Shown piece by piece: positions 1 to 12,826 of a DNA stretch of 64,000 bases. Each line of letters begins with the position of its first letter. Within the stretch, counting starts at the first letter, position 1. Under the pieces are notes generated by a model. That model saw only the letters and a program-made list of their open reading frames with translations, did no database searches and was not told the origin of the DNA. Source of the DNA: Ridgeia piscesae (taxonomy: Eukaryota > Annelida > Polychaeta > Sabellida > Siboglinidae); contig JAODUO010000563.1 in NCBI GenBank assembly GCA_025642075.2, positions 495,080 through 559,079 on the forward strand, read 5' to 3'. The translations under genes and the position numbers were made by a program.

Positions 1-1385
1 GCACACTTTTTCATACACGTGTTACTGAGGCCTGTTTGTCTTGATACATTGTATTGTATTTCAGTGTCCGGCTCACTGCGCCTTCATAATGCAGTATGAT
101 GTGCATTAGCATAATATCAAACCCTGTTGCAATCAAATAATCTTACTGACTTTGTCTGCAATCATTGCTTTTGATAAAAAAGGATATCGCTTCAGTTGTT
201 TACAACTGTAATGAAGAATGCTAAGGGCGATGTTACTATATCACATTTGCTGCTTATTGGATAACATACTAATGGCAACATAACATTAAGAAGTAAATTA
301 TATAGTGGAACTTACCTATTATTACAGGTGGTTATCAGTATGTTTACTGCATATATTATAACTACCAATGGTAAATTGTAATTAGTAGGCAGTTGGTGCT
401 GAATTGCAATATGGCATATAATCATGCTTGTATATGCAGACTGTAGGTATACCTGGGGTAGGGTATATTAATAGCAACACTTCCATATAGCATTTGACAC
501 CAAATATCTTAATCATGATACCTTGAATAATAATAATACATTCTTGTTGATTTAAATCCTTGGAAAACAAGTTCATAAGTTTATCAGGACAAAAAGGATC
601 AATTTCATAATCGATAACCAGTGTTAAGTTGGTTGTTGTCAGAACAAGGGACAATGAAGGATTCAAGTAGGAAATGCAATTCTGAGAAAATAAATTGCGA
701 TTTTAATGGGAGGTACCCAGGTGGCTTTGGTGTCAGACATGTGTGGCCATTTCCTGATATTTATGAATTGTTATAGAGAACGTGCACTGAACCTAACTAA
801 GCTTAATTTTAGGCACAAATATCTATTGTGACCAAGAGAGATTACCAAGGCTGCCTGAAGGTATAAGAAAGTCACACAAGGTTTACCAAGTTTACCTCAG
901 GTATACACCGATTAATGGAAATTACACTTTTAACTGATTGTTACAGTTCACAGATACATTGAAATTCATTTAAATAAAAAATAGTTAATTAGTGATCGAC
1001 TGTACTTGACACCTCATTAAACACAAGGTTTTCAGTTCAACAAAAGTTTAATGCAAGGGTTTGGGGGTCACACCCGATTTAGAAAACATGTCACTGCTGC
1101 TGTTTTGTAAATAGAAACAGAGGGAAACATGTTCAGAGAAGTGTGTCATGTTCCACGTTCTGTAATATTTCTTGCCAGGCATCTAACTGTTTCTGTGTTC
1201 TTAATGTGTTTGCACTTGATCCAACCATGAAATGTGAAATGTTTTGAAATAAAACACAACAGTTACACACTGCATATCTCCAAAGATAAAACTACACCCT
1301 GTATAATTGTAATGTTAAAATAATAAGATATATCAATGTTTCAACATATAATTTATCTTCACAGCCAATGCTTTCAACAGCTCCA
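1..1385. other. Non-coding, nothing recognised
   Basis: AT-rich sequence without a recognisable exon, RNA gene or element. The only longer open frame (382-666, minus) has no family features and a composition typical of non-coding AT-rich DNA. Confidence 0.6.
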
Positions 1386-1654
1386 CAGTGCACTACACCA
1401 GTGCACTACACCAGTGCACTACACCAGTGCACTACACACAGTGCACTACACACAGTGCACTACACACAGTGCACTACACACAGTGCACTACACCAGTGCA
1501 CTACACACAGTGCACTACACCAGTGCACTACACACAGTGCACTACACACAGTGCACTACACACAGTGCACTACACACAGTGCACTACACACAGTGCACTA
1601 CACACAGTGCACTACACACAGTGCACTACACACAGTGCACTATATACAGTGCAC
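1386..1654. repeat. 13/14-bp minisatellite with GTGCAC core
   Basis: About 20 tandem units of 13 or 14 bp, built as CAGTGCACTACAC with an optional extra A. Each unit carries the palindromic hexamer GTGCAC. The first units are 13 bp, most later ones are 14 bp, and the last ones degenerate to TATATA spacing. All three plus-strand frames stay open across it because the unit lacks stop codons. This is a property of the repeat and not evidence of coding. Confidence 0.95.
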
Positions 1655-4194
1655 ACCACTATATTTTTTGTGTTTCTTTGTTGTTGATAACCCTTCCACA
1701 CCTATTTCAGATCGTCATCGTCACACAGAACCAATCCCAGTTACACAGTAATTACCTGTTAAGCAAGTATCCTATCAAGCATAAAATCAAGTCGAAGTTT
1801 CACAGATATTTGTTGTCATTTTCCTTTTATTACCAGTTGGTGCACTTGAGCCTGCTGTTAGCACAAAGCCACCAGACCCGAAGCGATCACAGCTTTTTCA
1901 CAGCTTAAACTAATTTGCACACACACATAACACAAGCACATTTGAATAGTGGCCAATTATTACACGGTCACCACCAGGGTGAGCAACATTTACCTTCGTA
2001 ATTACACACACAATTAAGGCACATTCAGTGACGTTACATAACATGTGTACATGTCTTCTTTAACATGTCAAGAAACTTTGTCTTACTGGTACATGTATAG
2101 TGCGCGTGACAAATAAAAGAACTGCATACACACGTAAACCTGCTTTGCCAATGAAGTGACGTACAAAAATAGACTGGCCGAGTTCAAAGCCAACCAGTTC
2201 TTTCATGGCAGGCAGCCGCACAGGCACTTAGTGGATCAAAGTTGGTTTTTTGTGAGCTATATATACGCTTAATGGTTTATATGTTGCGCATCTGAGCTCG
2301 GATACTCGAGAATGAAGGCACTACAGGAGTTTACTATTACTACGTAAAAGACATTTTAGTGAGGCATCGTTTTACATGAATATCAGTTTTCTGTTTATCT
2401 GAAAATCATGTTAAAGGAAGGATGGTTCTGTTTTATTGTAAACTTGTGCACATTACAAACTACCAGGTATATGTATTCTACTGTATTTACCACCGAATGT
2501 ATTCTGTCCGAAGAAAAACAACTTTTGAATTTCACTGTTTACAAAAACTGTCGAGCTGTCACCCAAATCCATGAATGCCGAGCTAGGATAGTTCTGAGAA
2601 ACATGATGAAGGTTTGAGGGTGAGACGACCTGTAAACAAACTGGTTCCTCTCAAAACACTTACTTAGGGGGTCATCAAAACAAATATTGGCAGGCAATTT
2701 GTCATAATAGATATAATTTATACCATTACCAGATTCTATTATATAAACAAATAGACGATCAGTCTCAAACAGTCCGTGGTGGATATTCAGTAAACTAATT
2801 TATAAATTCAAAAACATAATAATGGTCAAGTTATATTAAATAATTTTGGTTTATTATAATGCTTGTGGTGCACAATACTGTGAGCGGAGCTAACATCAAT
2901 GCATACTAAACATGATGTGACTGTATATTGCCTTTTGTTGCTAGGACACAGCCTGCTATGTTCGTGTAATGGCAGAAACCCAAGTTCTGATGACCACTGA
3001 AAGACTTGACACATCACACTGTTGCAAATCTTGCAACCACCAATGCCCTGCTAGGTACACAGCACTGTCTTGTGCAATTATGTTTACCTACAAGAAAACA
3101 CGAGACCAAACCACAGTCTCTAATGTTTTTTTGCATGTAATTGTGCTAATGTGTTGAACAAGGCAATTCATCATCCAACTTAATTCATGAACTAAGTTGA
3201 TATATTTAACCATAAAAAGGAGGAAGATTTTTTAACATGACCAGTTGTATGTACATCATGTGATTTTCTGTAGAAGAGCAACACCATTATTTCAAACTTC
3301 ACTTGAGGAACATTTATCTCAGATGTTTTGATGCATACGCTCTTGTTTAAAGCAGCCAGCCAAATTCATATAGCCAATTGCAGATTTGGTGTTCACATAT
3401 GTGAACAATTAAGCTAATATACAATCATTGATTATGAACATCCTTATACTCGTCCTTGACCATTCAAACTTACATAAAATCACCAACACTGAGCTTCGTT
3501 TTGTCAGTTTCCATAACAAGATCACCAATCAATACTATCACATCAACACTTTTCAAGTATATGTACACACATATATACATACATCTCTCTTGTTCACGTC
3601 CAATTACAATAGACATACTGTAATGTCATAAACAAACGGGGAGATCACCAACATTATACATGCTGTTGTTACTTACTTTGATGTAACAATTACACCAGCC
3701 ACTACAATACAGTAACATTCAGAATGTGGCATTTGAAGACGGCAAAGTAGTGTAGATGAAAGAGTTCTACCAAGACAGCTTGCTATGCGAGCGTCTCGGA
3801 CAGCATTGAACCACAGCCAAACTTGATGTTGTTTCTGTTGCGAAGCCATGGCAGTAGCGGCATTCAATACAATGATGTCTTTCAATAACTAACACAAGTC
3901 GAGATATGTTTGTTGAGCAATCACAATCACTGCATGGTGTCCACGGTCTGTCACAAACAAGTACTCATGTGGTGGCATGACACGGTTTCATTTGGCAGTA
4001 CAAAGAACAGTTGTTTCTCCCACTTGGCCCAAGAGTTGTCCGGAACACGGACATCTGATACTACGTGAAACCGTCTTTGCAATAAAGTTAGCAATTGAAG
4101 CCAGACATGTCCCGATCGATTATTATCCAACAGTATTACCACCTAGAATCCAGCTAGGTGGCGCTGTGGCCAGTCAAAGTATACATGTCACATG
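1655..4194. other. Non-coding, nothing recognised
   Basis: No exon or element could be recognised. Short open frames on both strands (for example 3673-3885 and 3951-4142 minus, 3977-4237 plus) have no domain signature. The right end is the 3' flank of the minus-strand PRR15-like gene. The first TTTATT (AATAAA on the minus strand) that I noticed downstream of that gene is near 2849, so its polyadenylation site is not obvious. Confidence 0.5.
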
Positions 4195-4587
4195 CTATAC
4201 AACTGTTGGACGTGATGACATCGCGTGGGATTTGTGAAGTCTCAACGAATTTGTATGTTCCGCCTCCCAACAGCTGGTGCTGCCACCTGCCCCACCGCTG
4301 TTTCTGTTGTATGACGACGGTGCTCTCGCCTGGCAGCCACCCGTGGCGCCTTCTGTAGGTGGTGGGGCACTGTACAAGTCGTCCTTCATCACACTCTCGC
4401 GACGTTTGGTCTTCATTTTGTGACGACCAGAGCGAGAAATTGAGAGATTCCTGTTACTTTTCGAACTGCCCTCTGCAGCGATCACATTCTGGGCATCCTT
4501 TCCAGGAGCGTCGCTGTCCGTCTTTGATTTGCTATTTCCAGCCTTTGTCTTTCCACTGCTTCCAAAAAAGTTTTTTATGGCAGACAT
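4195..4587 (-). CDS. PRR15-family-like protein, single-exon ORF
   Basis: A 130-residue minus-strand open frame starting at an ATG (4585-4587). What is seen: a short hydrophobic and basic N-terminus (residues 1-22), an acidic/polar linker, then the motif RNLSISRSGRHKMKTKRR at residues 46-63, followed by an acidic patch and a proline/glycine/serine-rich tail. From family knowledge, vertebrate PRR15 and PRR15L are small proteins (PRR15 about 129 residues) sharing a central RNLxISxSGRxKxKxKxR block. Length, block position and single coding exon all fit. PRR15 has been linked to proliferation control and trophoblast survival, but no molecular activity is established, so none is claimed. The tail after residue 80 is low-complexity. 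A possible splice donor (GGCAG|GTGGC) near residue 98 means the last part could be intron read-through. The assignment rests on one motif plus length. Confidence 0.55.
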   Translation of the reverse strand: MSAIKNFFGSSGKTKAGNSKSKTDSDAPGKDAQNVIAAEGSSKSNRNLSISRSGRHKMKTKRRESVMKDDLYSAPPPTEGATGGCQARAPSSYNRNSGGAGGSTSCWEAEHTNSLRLHKSHAMSSRPTVV

Positions 4588-5560
4588 GATTGAAGTTGAG
4601 AGAACGTTTGCTTCAACGATCGTTTACGTTCTTTCGGGCTGTAGCTAAAACACTGTCGAATCTCTCCCAAGTAATGACACAATCTCAGTGTAATAAACAC
4701 ACAAGTGTTGACGTACCCACAGCCGACGTTTCAGTCTGTTCTGTAGCTATGTTTGTCTCCGTATGCAAACGACGCTTATTCGCTATGAATCTGTCGAGCC
4801 ATAATCCAAACACAATGTCACCTTAAGCGGTGAGTATCAAGCACAATCCACGCAGAATCTATCAAGATATCCAACAAGTCGAACGATGTGGTGAACGGAA
4901 AACGTCTTCAACTGTGTGAGTCTCAAACAGGGTACACTGGCGCAGTCACAAAGCTTCCATGCGAGACGCGTCCGTGCTGACTGACGCCACCGTCATGTGT
5001 GTTATAAAGAAGTGCGTCGAGCCGCTCCGAGTCGCCAGCAGGGGTGACACGCAAGTGGAACCCGACACAGGTTCCGTGCTGTTGTTTGTCACTCTGAGCC
5101 AGTCACCACTCGCTCGCTCGACTGTGGCGGCCACAATAACAACAAACAGTATCTATTGAAGCGTGAGGCACAATGCTGTCTCGTCCGCCCCACACTACAC
5201 AGGTCTGACGGGTAGAGCCGTGATTGGTACAGCGACGTTTTTTCTCACTAACCGATTAGCAGTCGCACGACTGGCGATGGTCTCGACAGCTGGTGAGAGG
5301 ATTGGGAGCCGACTGTGAATAACCTGCTTCGTTATGTAGATCAGTCAGGTGTGTGTGCTGACTCAAATGTTATCCTGCCTCAGTGGATCTCTACCGAAGC
5401 AGTCCTGGTAGAAGCTCAGTGCGACTGTGTCGGGTCCTGTCACTTCAGCTAATCACGTCTGTGTCCAGTGGACTTCAACACAACTCTGCTAAGTGTTTGT
5501 GAGGTCGATGTGAGTCGTCAGATCAACACACGGCGAGACAGTTGACAAGTACAAACCCAA
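4588..5560 (-). promoter_or_regulatory. CpG-richer upstream region of the PRR15-like gene
   Basis: CpG dinucleotides are clearly denser here than in the flanking AT-rich DNA, and the region lies directly 5' of the minus-strand PRR15-like ORF. A TATA-like CTTTATAAC on the minus strand (about 5002-5010) would give a 5' UTR near 390 nt. That TSS is inferred only. Several open frames on the plus strand here have no family features. Confidence 0.35.
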
Positions 5561-8500
5561 CTAAATGTCTGTAGACCGGCGTTGTTCCTCCGTGTGTGTT
5601 TGTCACACGCCGACGCTGATGTTCCCACCGTGTGTGGGACTGAACCACTACAACAGCACAGCTCACTGTGAGAGCAGTCACCTCAGTCTGAGCACCTTAC
5701 AACGACTGAGCATTGAGGCAACTCTGCAGGCAGTGGGTGGTCACGCGTGGCCGACTTCACTCAGTGTCTGTGCTGAAGCCAGTCAACCTGTCATGCTCTA
5801 TGATCACTGCAGCGCTCTCAACAGATCTGTAAACAGTCAAGATAGCATGGTTTAGATGACAATAAATACCAGAACCTGATGCTTGTCACAGTTTCCAGTT
5901 GTATGTACATGAAGTGTGCTAAATTACACAATAGGGGTTTAGTTAAACAATCTTGTGTTTACCCTATGATGTTCTGGATATTTATATAATAATGTGAAGA
6001 GAACGCGATAGAATGTTTAACAAACCTTTCCAAGATAATAAACATAAACCATTCCAAGACAATAAAACAAGAAACACTGTCCACTAACACATACATAAAT
6101 AGGCCGAGATATTTTTCAGGATTAATATCAGTCAATATGTACCAAATGTGACCCCAACTTTGTGAGTTCACGACATTTATCCTGTAAAAGGGTCTTTATA
6201 TTTCCCAACACAGACACCAAGTTAATTGGTGGGATTCGTAACTTAAATGGCTTATATAGGGTATCTCTGAAAGATACAGGCAATGCAGAGTGAATGAAAT
6301 TGCCAAAGTTTTGAAAACATGGTCAGAAGTTATTATAACCCTGGACCCCTTGCCATTACTGCTCAACCACAAACACAGCTTTATACACACACAGGCACAC
6401 TCACACACACACATTCCCTCACACACACACCTACACTCACACACACACAAAGTGAATGACCAGCTCAGGAACTAAACTTCTGCTGTTGCCACCAGCGATA
6501 CACAATAACTAAAACAGGATGAAGGGGTGTAACCCTGCCAGACAACGTGGCCCAGATGTGTTCACATAAAGTCAATCATTCACACACAGCAGAACACCAA
6601 AACTTGTCCTGAAACTTTAACTCAAACGCTTGATTAATTATGCTGTATTTATAGATATATTGAGACGCTCAGCGAAGTGGCACAGAATGGCTGTCAACCT
6701 AAATAGATGGCAGAACCTTGCTAAGAGTGATTCACACTTAACCCGAATCACTTGTATAATAGATCTTGTCAGGCACAGAACAACCCTTAATTTATCTCCC
6801 TTTGACCAGGTGCGCTACAAAGGAGAGGGCAAACACTGCTTTCACTGTGCATTAGAACCTAATTGTAGCAAGGAAGTGTGCCGTGTTTGCTCTTTATCAA
6901 TTATTAACATATCAGCTCCTTTGGCATTAGTCATTAATGTCTCTAAGTAACCGTTTTAGTCTTAAGTTCATTATGTTACCACTTTGATGTGTCTGGATTG
7001 ATCCTTGTTGATATTCCAGATAATGGAACGACTCAGCAAATTTTCAGTGGAAAACATGCTGTTGCAATAATGCTGTCTTTCCAAGGAGCACTTGTGGATT
7101 GTCCCGGCTTATCACAGGACCATGCCAAGCATAACTACAATAAGATACTTCTGATGGAAGTGCATGAGTTGCAGTTACGTAAAGATGTTTTCGTTGATAC
7201 TGTCGCAACTTCAATGGTAAGACAAATGTACGTTATGGTTTGGAAAGCATAGTGGCAATAGGACTAAGCTTTTACATACAGGTTAATGGTATTCATTCTG
7301 AAATTTCACATATCTTAATTGTCCATATTGAAGTTGGTTATTCCATATAAAAATACTAACGCATAAAACTTGAAGTTACACTTATCTACCACTAATTTGT
7401 GTTGAATTTAAACCATCTGTGACATCTGTAAAACTCCCAAATAATGTAATTATGCTACCATATAGAAGAGACTTGCTGATTGTAGGTAATATGTCTTGAG
7501 TGCAAAGATGACAATAAAATGTGGTTTTCAACACGCAAGTTATAAACATACCAGGTATACAAAATATGGAAGGCCTACTAGTTTGTAGATGTTATCTTGT
7601 TCAAAGATCTGGGTCTTAGAGTTAGTCATGGGCGCCATATGGATGACTTACATACACATCCGTTTGTATAACACCCTAACAACTCAGAAGAATAATGTTT
7701 CTTTTTACCGATACAGATAAGCCACTTCCGATAAGTTGTATCTGTCCAACTTGTGACCAATCAGATTGTCTATTTATCAGTGCCAGGACCATGTCAGCGA
7801 CCACAAGGTGCACATGAAAGGTCACATGAGGGTCATGTGATCCCATGCTCAATGTCCAGTGCAACTAAGTTATCAAATATCTGCAGTTGCAATTGTATTA
7901 AGTACGCATTTGTATGCACATTAAATGTTGTTTGTCAAGACAGAAGCAGCCGTCTGTGTCTAAGGAATTGTCAGAAAGGCCTAACAGTGTTAACTACATA
8001 GAAATCTGAGACGTCAGGAAAGCAAAAAAGTTACAATTATCTAAACAATCTTGGTTGGTTTGCCCACTTTTTCAACAATTGAACATTATCTAATGAGTGT
8101 CATGCACTCTGAAAGGATCTAAATATAGGTATCTTATGGTGCATATATATAGTACACTTTGTTACAATTATTTGCTATAATGGTTGTGTGTTTAAAATCT
8201 GTAAGTTTTTTGTTTTCTCAGTCTACAAGGAATTGACTGTTTGAAGAAGACATCCAATGTTTTTGACTAGTGAGATATGAGAAGATGAATGGTTTATTTC
8301 ACCCAACTTTCTGGTAGGACACACAAGTGATTGATTGAATGCAACAAGTACAATATTTAATGGTGGTTTCCTGCCCTACTTGAATAATATGTGTTACACA
8401 TGCAAAATGTCTCCTTTTGACATGTTGCTGGGATAAATCCAGAGTACCCTGAAATGTATCATTTGTCACTGTCATTAACCAAGGACAAGAAGGCACTCAG

Positions 8501-8989
8501 AAAACCTGCATGAAAGTAGCAGCCTTCACAAAGGAACCTTTCATTAGCGATCACAAAGGTGTGAGTTTGGTTCTTCTAACTGTCAGATCGGTTCAAACAG
8601 CAGGATCATCTCAAAAGCCAACTTTAGTAAACTCGTCATAAAGCCAGTACACCATGTTCATAATATTCTTCCACCTACATGTTTGTTTCAGTGATCATTT
8701 GAACTTGAAATTGATATCTCATAGTTTTGGTGCATAAATAATACATAACAGACGCCTAGCTGTGTGTATCTCTTCACCTACTAAAAAATACAGTATGGGA
8801 TTTGGAAATGTTTCCATGTGCCATCATCAGTCCACCACCTAAACAGTTACCTTCCTATATCCTATGTAGTTGACTACAAAAAGACCAGAAAAATAACACC
8901 TTAAAGTACTACGCATATTCATCAAGTGTTTTTTATTTAATCATCTGGTCAACCTACATATCAAGTATGTTTTTTTATATACTATACTG
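5561..8989. other. Non-coding, with a CA-rich tract at 6364-6450
   Basis: No recognised gene. A degenerate (CA)n tract occupies about 6364-6450. The open frames at 6630-6950 and 6989-7252 (plus) have no recognisable domains and no convincing splice context. Confidence 0.5.
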
Positions 8990-9041
<52 letters not shown>

Positions 9042-9060
9042 ATGATAACTTTATATAATA

Positions 9061-9106
<46 letters not shown>
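8990..9106. repeat. Twin (TA)n microsatellites
   Basis: Two (TA)n runs of roughly 40 bp each (about 8992-9038 and 9067-9106), separated by about 28 bp of AT-only or nearly AT-only sequence. Both are self-complementary and can extrude as cruciforms. Confidence 0.97.
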
Positions 9107-9116
<10 letters not shown>

Positions 9117-10920
9117 ATAGTAAAAGTACCATGCCGAGTATTTTTAACACACAGGAAGTGTGCTATTACGGTCAATTTGGAATTAAGTGCTTATTTCCAC
9201 ATAGAGCAGTTGCTAAGCTGGAGGTAGACAGGCAATTTCCTTTAGACAGCTTCAATATAATTACGTATTTACACTACTCATTTTTTTACTGAGAGGACAC
9301 ACAAAAAACAAAACAAAGAATTAAATGATGTCACAGTTCTGAAATGGCCAAATTGCACAATAGGATGAGAGAACATTTAATGGATTTCTTTCTACAGTTG
9401 TACCAGACAGCTGACAAAATAAATAAATAACGTTTAATTGGAACCTCCCACCTTACTCCCTCCCATACGCTCACAGATGTATACATCCAAGTGATTGCAT
9501 CATTAGTAACATACAGTGTACTTGTCAGTGCTGTTTGGGGGAATACAGTGAATGTATTGAGGACAACTAACTGAACATGTATAATGTAAATAATGCATTA
9601 CCCACTACAAAAGTCACCTAGGTTGGTTATCTTTCAGGAATGCAAGTGTTTTGATCTACAGTAGGTAAACGGACTGATCCATTACCTAATTGGTGTAATG
9701 TCAACCATCTGACAGAGAGTCTTGCCTTTGAAGATGCACTCTGCTCCAAAATCATTAACCCAGAAGCATGAGCTGGAACACTTGTGTGTGATACACATTA
9801 CACAAGCTGTGTGTTTACCAACACTGGTCCCTCGGTCTACTGTCTGGGTCTTGCCCTGGATCCTGATAAGGACACAGAGGCAGATCCGGGCAACAGTATC
9901 AGCCTGGACAAGTCATTGCACAATACAGATTGGATACATCACAGCGTAACTTCCAAAGACCTGCATTGTGAATGCCGAAAACCAGTTATCAGCGACTATC
10001 ATAATGATAGAGTAGTTGCTCAATGCACCTCAGAATGGAAACCTGTCTTTCAGGCTGGTGACAGAAATGCCAATGGGCAGCCTGCCAAGTTATGCAGCCA
10101 AGCATGACAAGTAGAGTGTCAGTGCGGCCATGTGTGACAAGTAGAGTGTCAGCACCAGAGAACTTCCTCAGAGTCTTTATGGGAGACATTTGTGATGGGC
10201 TTATACATGCATGTCAACAAAGTGGATTTTGTGGCAAAATTTAACAGGATGTTATGTTGAAGTACTGTTAATTTTATCTGTTTGTATATAGAAAAAAAGA
10301 CAATACCCTCTCCAATTTCTGAGAGTAAAGTTATTTAGTTTATGCCTGTGTTATTCAAGATATCAGACACCTCAGATGCTTTCACTGGGGGATCCTGGCA
10401 AACTGATAAAACCCAGTAGCTGACGTTAAAATATCTATAACCCCAAAACACTCAAACCAATCTATATGCACCAATGAATAAGACCAATTTCACCTAAAAG
10501 GTGCCAAAAACACATCAATGTGGAAAACCTTCGCAGGCAACTTTTGAACAAACGGCAAAGGTTAAATGTTACCTAAGATTAGATGTCTAACCTGTGGTAT
10601 AGCTCCGTGACACGCGTTATCACCCCTTTCTGCTACCTGTCATTGACTGCCACACAGGTGTCCTTGTGAATGAGCATGAGTCATATGTCAGTCGCCAGCC
10701 ACCATTTATGATTTTGTTGTGGTCATTTAAAGATTGGTATAATATGTATAGATGATGTTTTATATGACATAAGACACACTTAACTGTCAAACTGGCTAAC
10801 TGGAAGGGTAGTTGAATGACAAGGGAAGCTTTCACCCACTGTGCAATCAACCAACAATGAACACAGTGTGTTTACACATATTGGACATCAACACAGGCAG
10901 GATTGAATCAACCACCATAT
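9107..10920. other. Non-coding, one unrecognised open frame
   Basis: An open frame at 9784-10107 (plus, 107 residues) is cysteine-containing and slightly less low-complexity than its surroundings, but no family could be recognised and no splice context supports it. A roughly 30-bp imperfect direct repeat (a GACAAGTAGAGTGTCAG core twice) lies at about 10105-10155. Confidence 0.45.
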
Positions 10921-10960
10921 TTTCATGTTGAAAGTGGAAATTTCCACTTTCAACATGAAA
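10921..10960. repeat. Perfect 40-bp palindrome
   Basis: The 20-bp half TTTCATGTTGAAAGTGGAAA is followed immediately by its exact reverse complement, with no spacer. Homology of the arms extends slightly outwards with one offset base. No flanking element or TIR was recognised. Confidence 0.97.
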
Positions 10961-11912
10961 TATAGTCATAGTTGTCATGACCCTGTTGCATATCCAGCCC
11001 AGTACATGGATCAATGACATATTCTTTATAAACAAAATATATTTGTTCTGTGATGAACACAGATGTGTTTACCTGATTTGTTTCCATGACAGCACTTTAG
11101 CAGTTGACAGCACTGTGACACTGCCATCATAATAAATCTGTCATGCAACTTTTCTTGTTTGCAGAGTTTCATAAATGTCTTCCCCTCTACACAAAAATTC
11201 TCTTATCTATTCATTTTCTCTCTTTGCCACCTGAAAATGTGTGAATGTCCGTGTCAACGAAACACGAGTGGTGTGATCAATGGGGACATATCTACACAAA
11301 CCAGTAGAGTCGATTCTCTATAAAGCAGATATCAATACAATAAACAACTCCCCCTCACTGGCCCATGCCTCAAATCAGAGACATTCGTTATTGCCAAAGC
11401 GACATTTGAAGAGCAATTCTGATACCAGTCTCATGTGATTGATGAGCTATTTCATTCACCTCCTTGGTAGTATCACAAGAGAAACTTGACTGAATATCAT
11501 GCCCACAAACTCATGCATGCACAGACATGCACGCCATGACTGCCACAGACATGTAAACATTCTGATACACAAACTGGCAGTGTACTTTACAGCAGACAAT
11601 GGTATATTGTTCTTTGTTGGCCATGGGGTCAGTCATGCATGGCACTGTGTGATGAGGTGCAGCAAAATAACAATAATAATGCAATAATAATAATAATGTA
11701 ATTTCCAGTAAAAATGATTAAATGAAATATGCCGCATGCGTTTGTGTAGAACTGGCAACGGCTGCTAGAGAGACCAGTGTCAGAACATAGGGTTATCATT
11801 TGACAAGGTAAACAAATTAGAGTGGATGAATACATGTAAATGGAAATTTGAATAGTATAAAAACCTGCATTATTCATCTTGTAAAAGTTTAGACTGAATT
11901 GTGTGGTGCACA
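10961..11912. other. Non-coding, nothing recognised
   Basis: AT-rich DNA with short AATAAT runs near 11668-11698. No supported gene or element. Confidence 0.55.
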
Positions 11913-11962
11913 TGCACACACACTCGCACACACACACACATGCGCACACACGCACAAACGCG

Positions 11963-12000
<38 letters not shown>
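11913..12000. repeat. Compound (CA)n/(CG)n microsatellite
   Basis: CA dinucleotides with an inner CGCGCGCGCG run near 11959-11970, then a pure (CA)n stretch. Alternating purine-pyrimidine sequence of this type can adopt Z-DNA. Confidence 0.95.
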
Positions 12001-12002
<2 letters not shown>

Positions 12003-12635
12003 GATACATATTTACCTGGACTGTTTAAGCTGGTAACAATTTACTTCTGCATAATGATCTGGGGGGCAGAAAACAGAAAGCAAGGACCAGGATGGAGGCT
12101 AACTTTAACTCAACAGAAACAGGAAGAAAACAAACAATTTGCACTGTACATGTGTATTTGTGTGCACCAAATGTATGTGGCCGAATACATATGCATCAGT
12201 GGTAGCATAGATTTTCCAAATTTCTCAGTTTCATGACCTTTGTCTTTTGACACTTTTTTACTTCTGGACAGAGTTATGATGTATCAATAATTTGGCTGTA
12301 CAGGCATGTATAATAATAATTCAATGCCCTCATCCCAAGTAGTGTCTGTTGCCAAAGGTTTACTAGTACAGATCCATTACCAAAGTGCACTGTATATACA
12401 TTCAAACATTCCTGGTATTATTATTATTATGAATAAACTACACCATTGTATGGTGTCTATGTCCCATGAGTCTTGTAGACCCCCACTGAGCAGTCACTAG
12501 TAACCGCTCAACACCACAATCAATTACGGTGTTTTGCTGAAGGTAAATTATTTATCTCTGGCATTTCCTGGCGTCGATGATACCACATGATAGCCCATGT
12601 GGTGTTTACCTGACAAAAGAGGCTATATTCACATT

Positions 12636-12638
<3 letters not shown>
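12001..12638. other. Non-coding, nothing recognised
   Basis: AT-rich spacer between two CA arrays. No exon, RNA gene or element recognised. Confidence 0.55.
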
Positions 12639-12725
<87 letters not shown>

Positions 12726-12826
12726 CACACAAGCTCACACACACACCACATTCACACATGTATGCACACACGCGCGCACGCGCGCACGCGCGCACGCGCA
12801 CACACGCGCACACGCGCACACACACA
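12639..12826. repeat. (CA)n array grading into (CACGCG)n
   Basis: About 190 bp of alternating purine-pyrimidine sequence: a long (CA)n part with occasional AAAC interruptions, then units rich in ACGCGC from about 12769 to 12818. The several long open frames over it are simple-repeat artefacts. Confidence 0.97.

Noticed and set aside
9784..10107. 107-residue open frame as a gene
   Set aside because: No recognisable domain, no clear splice sites, and it borders a local direct repeat.
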